Part shown: positions 29,749-30,993 of the stretch, in pieces | How positions within the stretch are numbered: the first letter of the stretch is position 1 | Layout of the letters: every line of letters starts with the position of its first letter | DNA from: JAJDIA01 sp031555505 | GTDB taxonomy: Bacteria > Bacteroidota > Bacteroidia > Bacteroidales > Tannerellaceae | Direction: 5' to 3' | Assembly: GCA_031555505.1 (NCBI GenBank) | Contig: JAVBUH010000052.1 | Location: 1 to 30,993 of the forward strand | DNA: 30,993 bases | Made by a program: the position numbers and the translations under genes | Notes under the pieces: generated by a model | Database searches by the model: none | Told to the model about the DNA's origin: nothing | Seen by the model: only the letters and a program-made list of their open reading frames with translations

Positions 29749-30564
29749 ATGAAACTATCCTTTTTAAGCTTAGCAAGCGGAAGCAGTGGAAACTGCTATT
29801 ACCTCGGTACGCCCGAATACGGCATACTGATAGACGCCGGCATCGGCATACGTACCATACGAAAAGTACTGAAAGACTACAATATCGACTTCACGCGCAT
29901 TATCGCTGTCCTCGTGACGCACGACCATGCCGACCACATCAAGACCGTAGGCTGCCTCGGAGAGAAGTTTAACATCCCCGTCTACGCCACCAACAGCGTA
30001 CACATCGGCATCGCCAACAGCCGCTATGTAGAAGAAAACCTCACCGCCTCCCGCCGTATAGTCGAGAAAGAAGTTCCCTTCCAACTCCGCGACTTCCTGA
30101 TCACCGCCTTCGAAGTCCCCCACGACAGCACCGACAACGTAGGCTACCATATTGAATACAACCTCCACCGCTTCACCTTCGCCACCGACGTCGGCCACAT
30201 CACCGACACCGTCAGCCGCTACATGCAGCTCGCCAACAACCTCGTTATCGAGGCTAACTACGACGAAGAGATGCTCCGTTTCGGCACCTACCCTGCCTTC
30301 CTCAAAGAACGCGTAGCCAGCCCCACCGGCCACCTCAGCAACCGCGAAGCCGCCGAGTACCTTGCCACCCACTACAACCCTCACCTCAAAAACATCTGGC
30401 TCTGCCACCTCAGCCGTGACAACAACCACCCCGAGCTCGCCTACAAAACCGTCGACATCCGCCTCTTTCAGGAAGGCATCCGCGTAGGCAAAGACGTCAA
30501 CCTCGTAGCCCTGAAGCGCACTACGCCTTCCGACCTCTACGAATTTGATGCGTTCGACGAATAA
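29749..30564 (+). CDS. YycJ/WalJ-like metallo-beta-lactamase-fold hydrolase
   Basis: The 271-residue protein begins MKLSFLSLASGSSGNCYYLG, the usual start of this family, which fixes the ATG at 29749 rather than an in-frame TTG at 29740. The metal motif is VTHDHADHI (H58, H60, D62, H63), followed by VPHDS and FATDVGHITDT. The late LCHLSRDNNHPELA segment supplies further ligands. Relatives (YycJ of Gram-positives) are proposed to act as DNA exonucleases in repair; the role here is inferred. No signal peptide is present. The third codon positions are strongly C-rich, as in the other plus-strand genes from about 23000 on. Confidence 0.88.
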   Translation: MKLSFLSLASGSSGNCYYLGTPEYGILIDAGIGIRTIRKVLKDYNIDFTRIIAVLVTHDHADHIKTVGCLGEKFNIPVYATNSVHIGIANSRYVEENLTASRRIVEKEVPFQLRDFLITAFEVPHDSTDNVGYHIEYNLHRFTFATDVGHITDTVSRYMQLANNLVIEANYDEEMLRFGTYPAFLKERVASPTGHLSNREAAEYLATHYNPHLKNIWLCHLSRDNNHPELAYKTVDIRLFQEGIRVGKDVNLVALKRTTPSDLYEFDAFDE

Positions 30565-30601
30565 AATCGACGCACAAAAACATCAAAAAACAATTAAAAT
30601 A

Positions 30602-30632
30602 TTTGCATACCCAAATATATCCCCTATCTTTG
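30602..30632 (+). promoter_or_regulatory. Promoter of tRNA-Lys
   Basis: TTTG (30602-30605), 19 bp, TATCTTTG (30625-30632): both boxes and the spacing match the Bacteroidota consensus exactly. The leader contains a small inverted repeat GCAATG (30639-30644) / CATTGC. Confidence 0.8.
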
Positions 30633-30677
30633 CACCCGCAATGAAAAACCAAACACATTGCAAAAACAACCTAAAAT

Positions 30678-30750
30678 GACTTGGTAGCTCAGTTGGTAGA
30701 GCAAATGACTCTTAATCATTGGGTCGAGGGTTCGAGCCCCTCCCAGGTCA
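30678..30750 (+). tRNA. tRNA-Lys, anticodon CUU
   Basis: The 73-nt gene folds as a full cloverleaf. The acceptor stem is GACTTGG with CCAGGTC (one G-T wobble) and discriminator A30750. The D arm contains AGCTCAGTTGGTAGAGC. The anticodon stem AATGA/TCATT holds loop CTCTTAA with anticodon CTT at 30711-30713 (reads AAG). The T arm contains GGTTCGAGCC. CCA is not encoded. It has its own promoter and a terminator. Its 3' side may be the attachment site of a mobile element (see the partial gene downstream). Confidence 0.97.
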
Positions 30751-30761
30751 CTCAACAAAAG

Positions 30762-30797
30762 AAAGCGCAACTAAGAATCAATTAGTTACGCTTTTTC
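30762..30797 (+). terminator. Terminator of tRNA-Lys
   Basis: AAAGCGCAACTAA (30762-30774) pairs with TTAGTTACGCTTT (30782-30794) with one mismatch and a 7-nt loop, followed by TTT. Confidence 0.75.
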
Positions 30798-30858
30798 TGT
30801 TTAATAATTGCACCACATTTGCACCACATCTTGCCAAAGACGGACAAATGCACAAATG

Positions 30859-30993
30859 TTAATCAAATAGTCTCCTGTTGAATATCGTATGTTCTGGCAC
30901 TGAGTTCCGGATGTCAAGCATTGCACTTGCAAGTTCCAGCTCGGACCGCTTGAAATATACTTTTCCTCGTTGGGAATTTCCGGTCGGGTAACC
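30859..30993 (-). CDS. C-terminus of a possible helix-turn-helix/excisionase-like protein (partial)
   Basis: The last 44 codons of a minus-strand gene end at the TAA at 30859-30861; the start lies outside the window. The segment contains GNSQRGKVYFKRSELELAS, resembling the wing and helix ('G-R-K-V-Y-F-x-x-S-E-L-E') at the end of MerR/excisionase-type small DNA-binding proteins found on Bacteroidales mobile elements. Family assignment is tentative because only the tail is present. Its position just past a tRNA gene, pointing toward it, fits the end of an integrated element. Confidence 0.55.
   Translation of the reverse strand, partial: GYPTGNSQRGKVYFKRSELELASAMLDIRNSVPEHTIFNRRLFD

Overview
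The window looks like a chromosomal segment of a gut-type Bacteroidales bacterium, most likely Parabacteroides or a close relative. That placement is inferred from four things: a SusC/SusD pair, several lipoproteins with SxC-type lipoboxes, Bacteroidota-type promoters (TTTG, about 19 bp, TAnnTTTG), and almost no Shine-Dalgarno sequences. Gene content is mostly housekeeping, with some accessory material and at least two decayed gene remnants between genes.

Layout. Positions 1-1011 hold no convincing gene; they contain GC-rich hairpins and the first copy of a structured intergenic repeat (378-931). A threonine aldolase gene and an Hsp20 gene follow on the plus strand, with a PstS-like remnant between them. 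From 2875 to 15940 every gene is on the minus strand: a POT/MFS transporter with a glycosidase-like lipoprotein, then an operon of RsiV-like lipoprotein, rsmG, metallo-beta-lactamase-fold hydrolase and gcvP, then an unknown lipoprotein, then susD and susC. A 486-bp divergent region separates susC from rarA, and nearly everything after that is on the plus strand: rarA, a serine operon (serC, serA, DUF1015) closed by a long terminator hairpin, a HAD phosphatase, the second repeat copy (21910-22398), marR, a four-domain CoA-disulfide/persulfide reductase, a minus-strand lipoprotein, a Crp/Fnr-like remnant, an ABC-F ATPase, a TRIC-type channel, type I asparaginase, a YycJ-like hydrolase and tRNA-Lys(CUU). 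The last 135 bp carry the C-terminus of a minus-strand protein that resembles a small DNA-binding protein.

How the genes fit together. GcvP (glycine cleavage), threonine aldolase (threonine to glycine), SerC/SerA (serine synthesis) and asparaginase all act in amino-acid and one-carbon metabolism. The marR-reductase pair looks like a sulfane-sulfur handling unit in which FAD/CoA-disulfide reductase, rhodanese, TusA and DsrE-like domains are fused in one chain. SusCD is an outer-membrane uptake system without its own enzymes here.

The least explained feature is the dispersed repeat. It has two diverged direct copies, each with three direct and one inverted copy of a 14-bp palindrome (GAGGCCTGCGCCTC) and each ending in a terminator-like hairpin, which fits a mobile or non-coding-RNA-like element. 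SerA has lysines where the catalytic histidine is expected. The rarA and asparaginase promoters sit so close to their start codons that leaderless mRNAs are likely.
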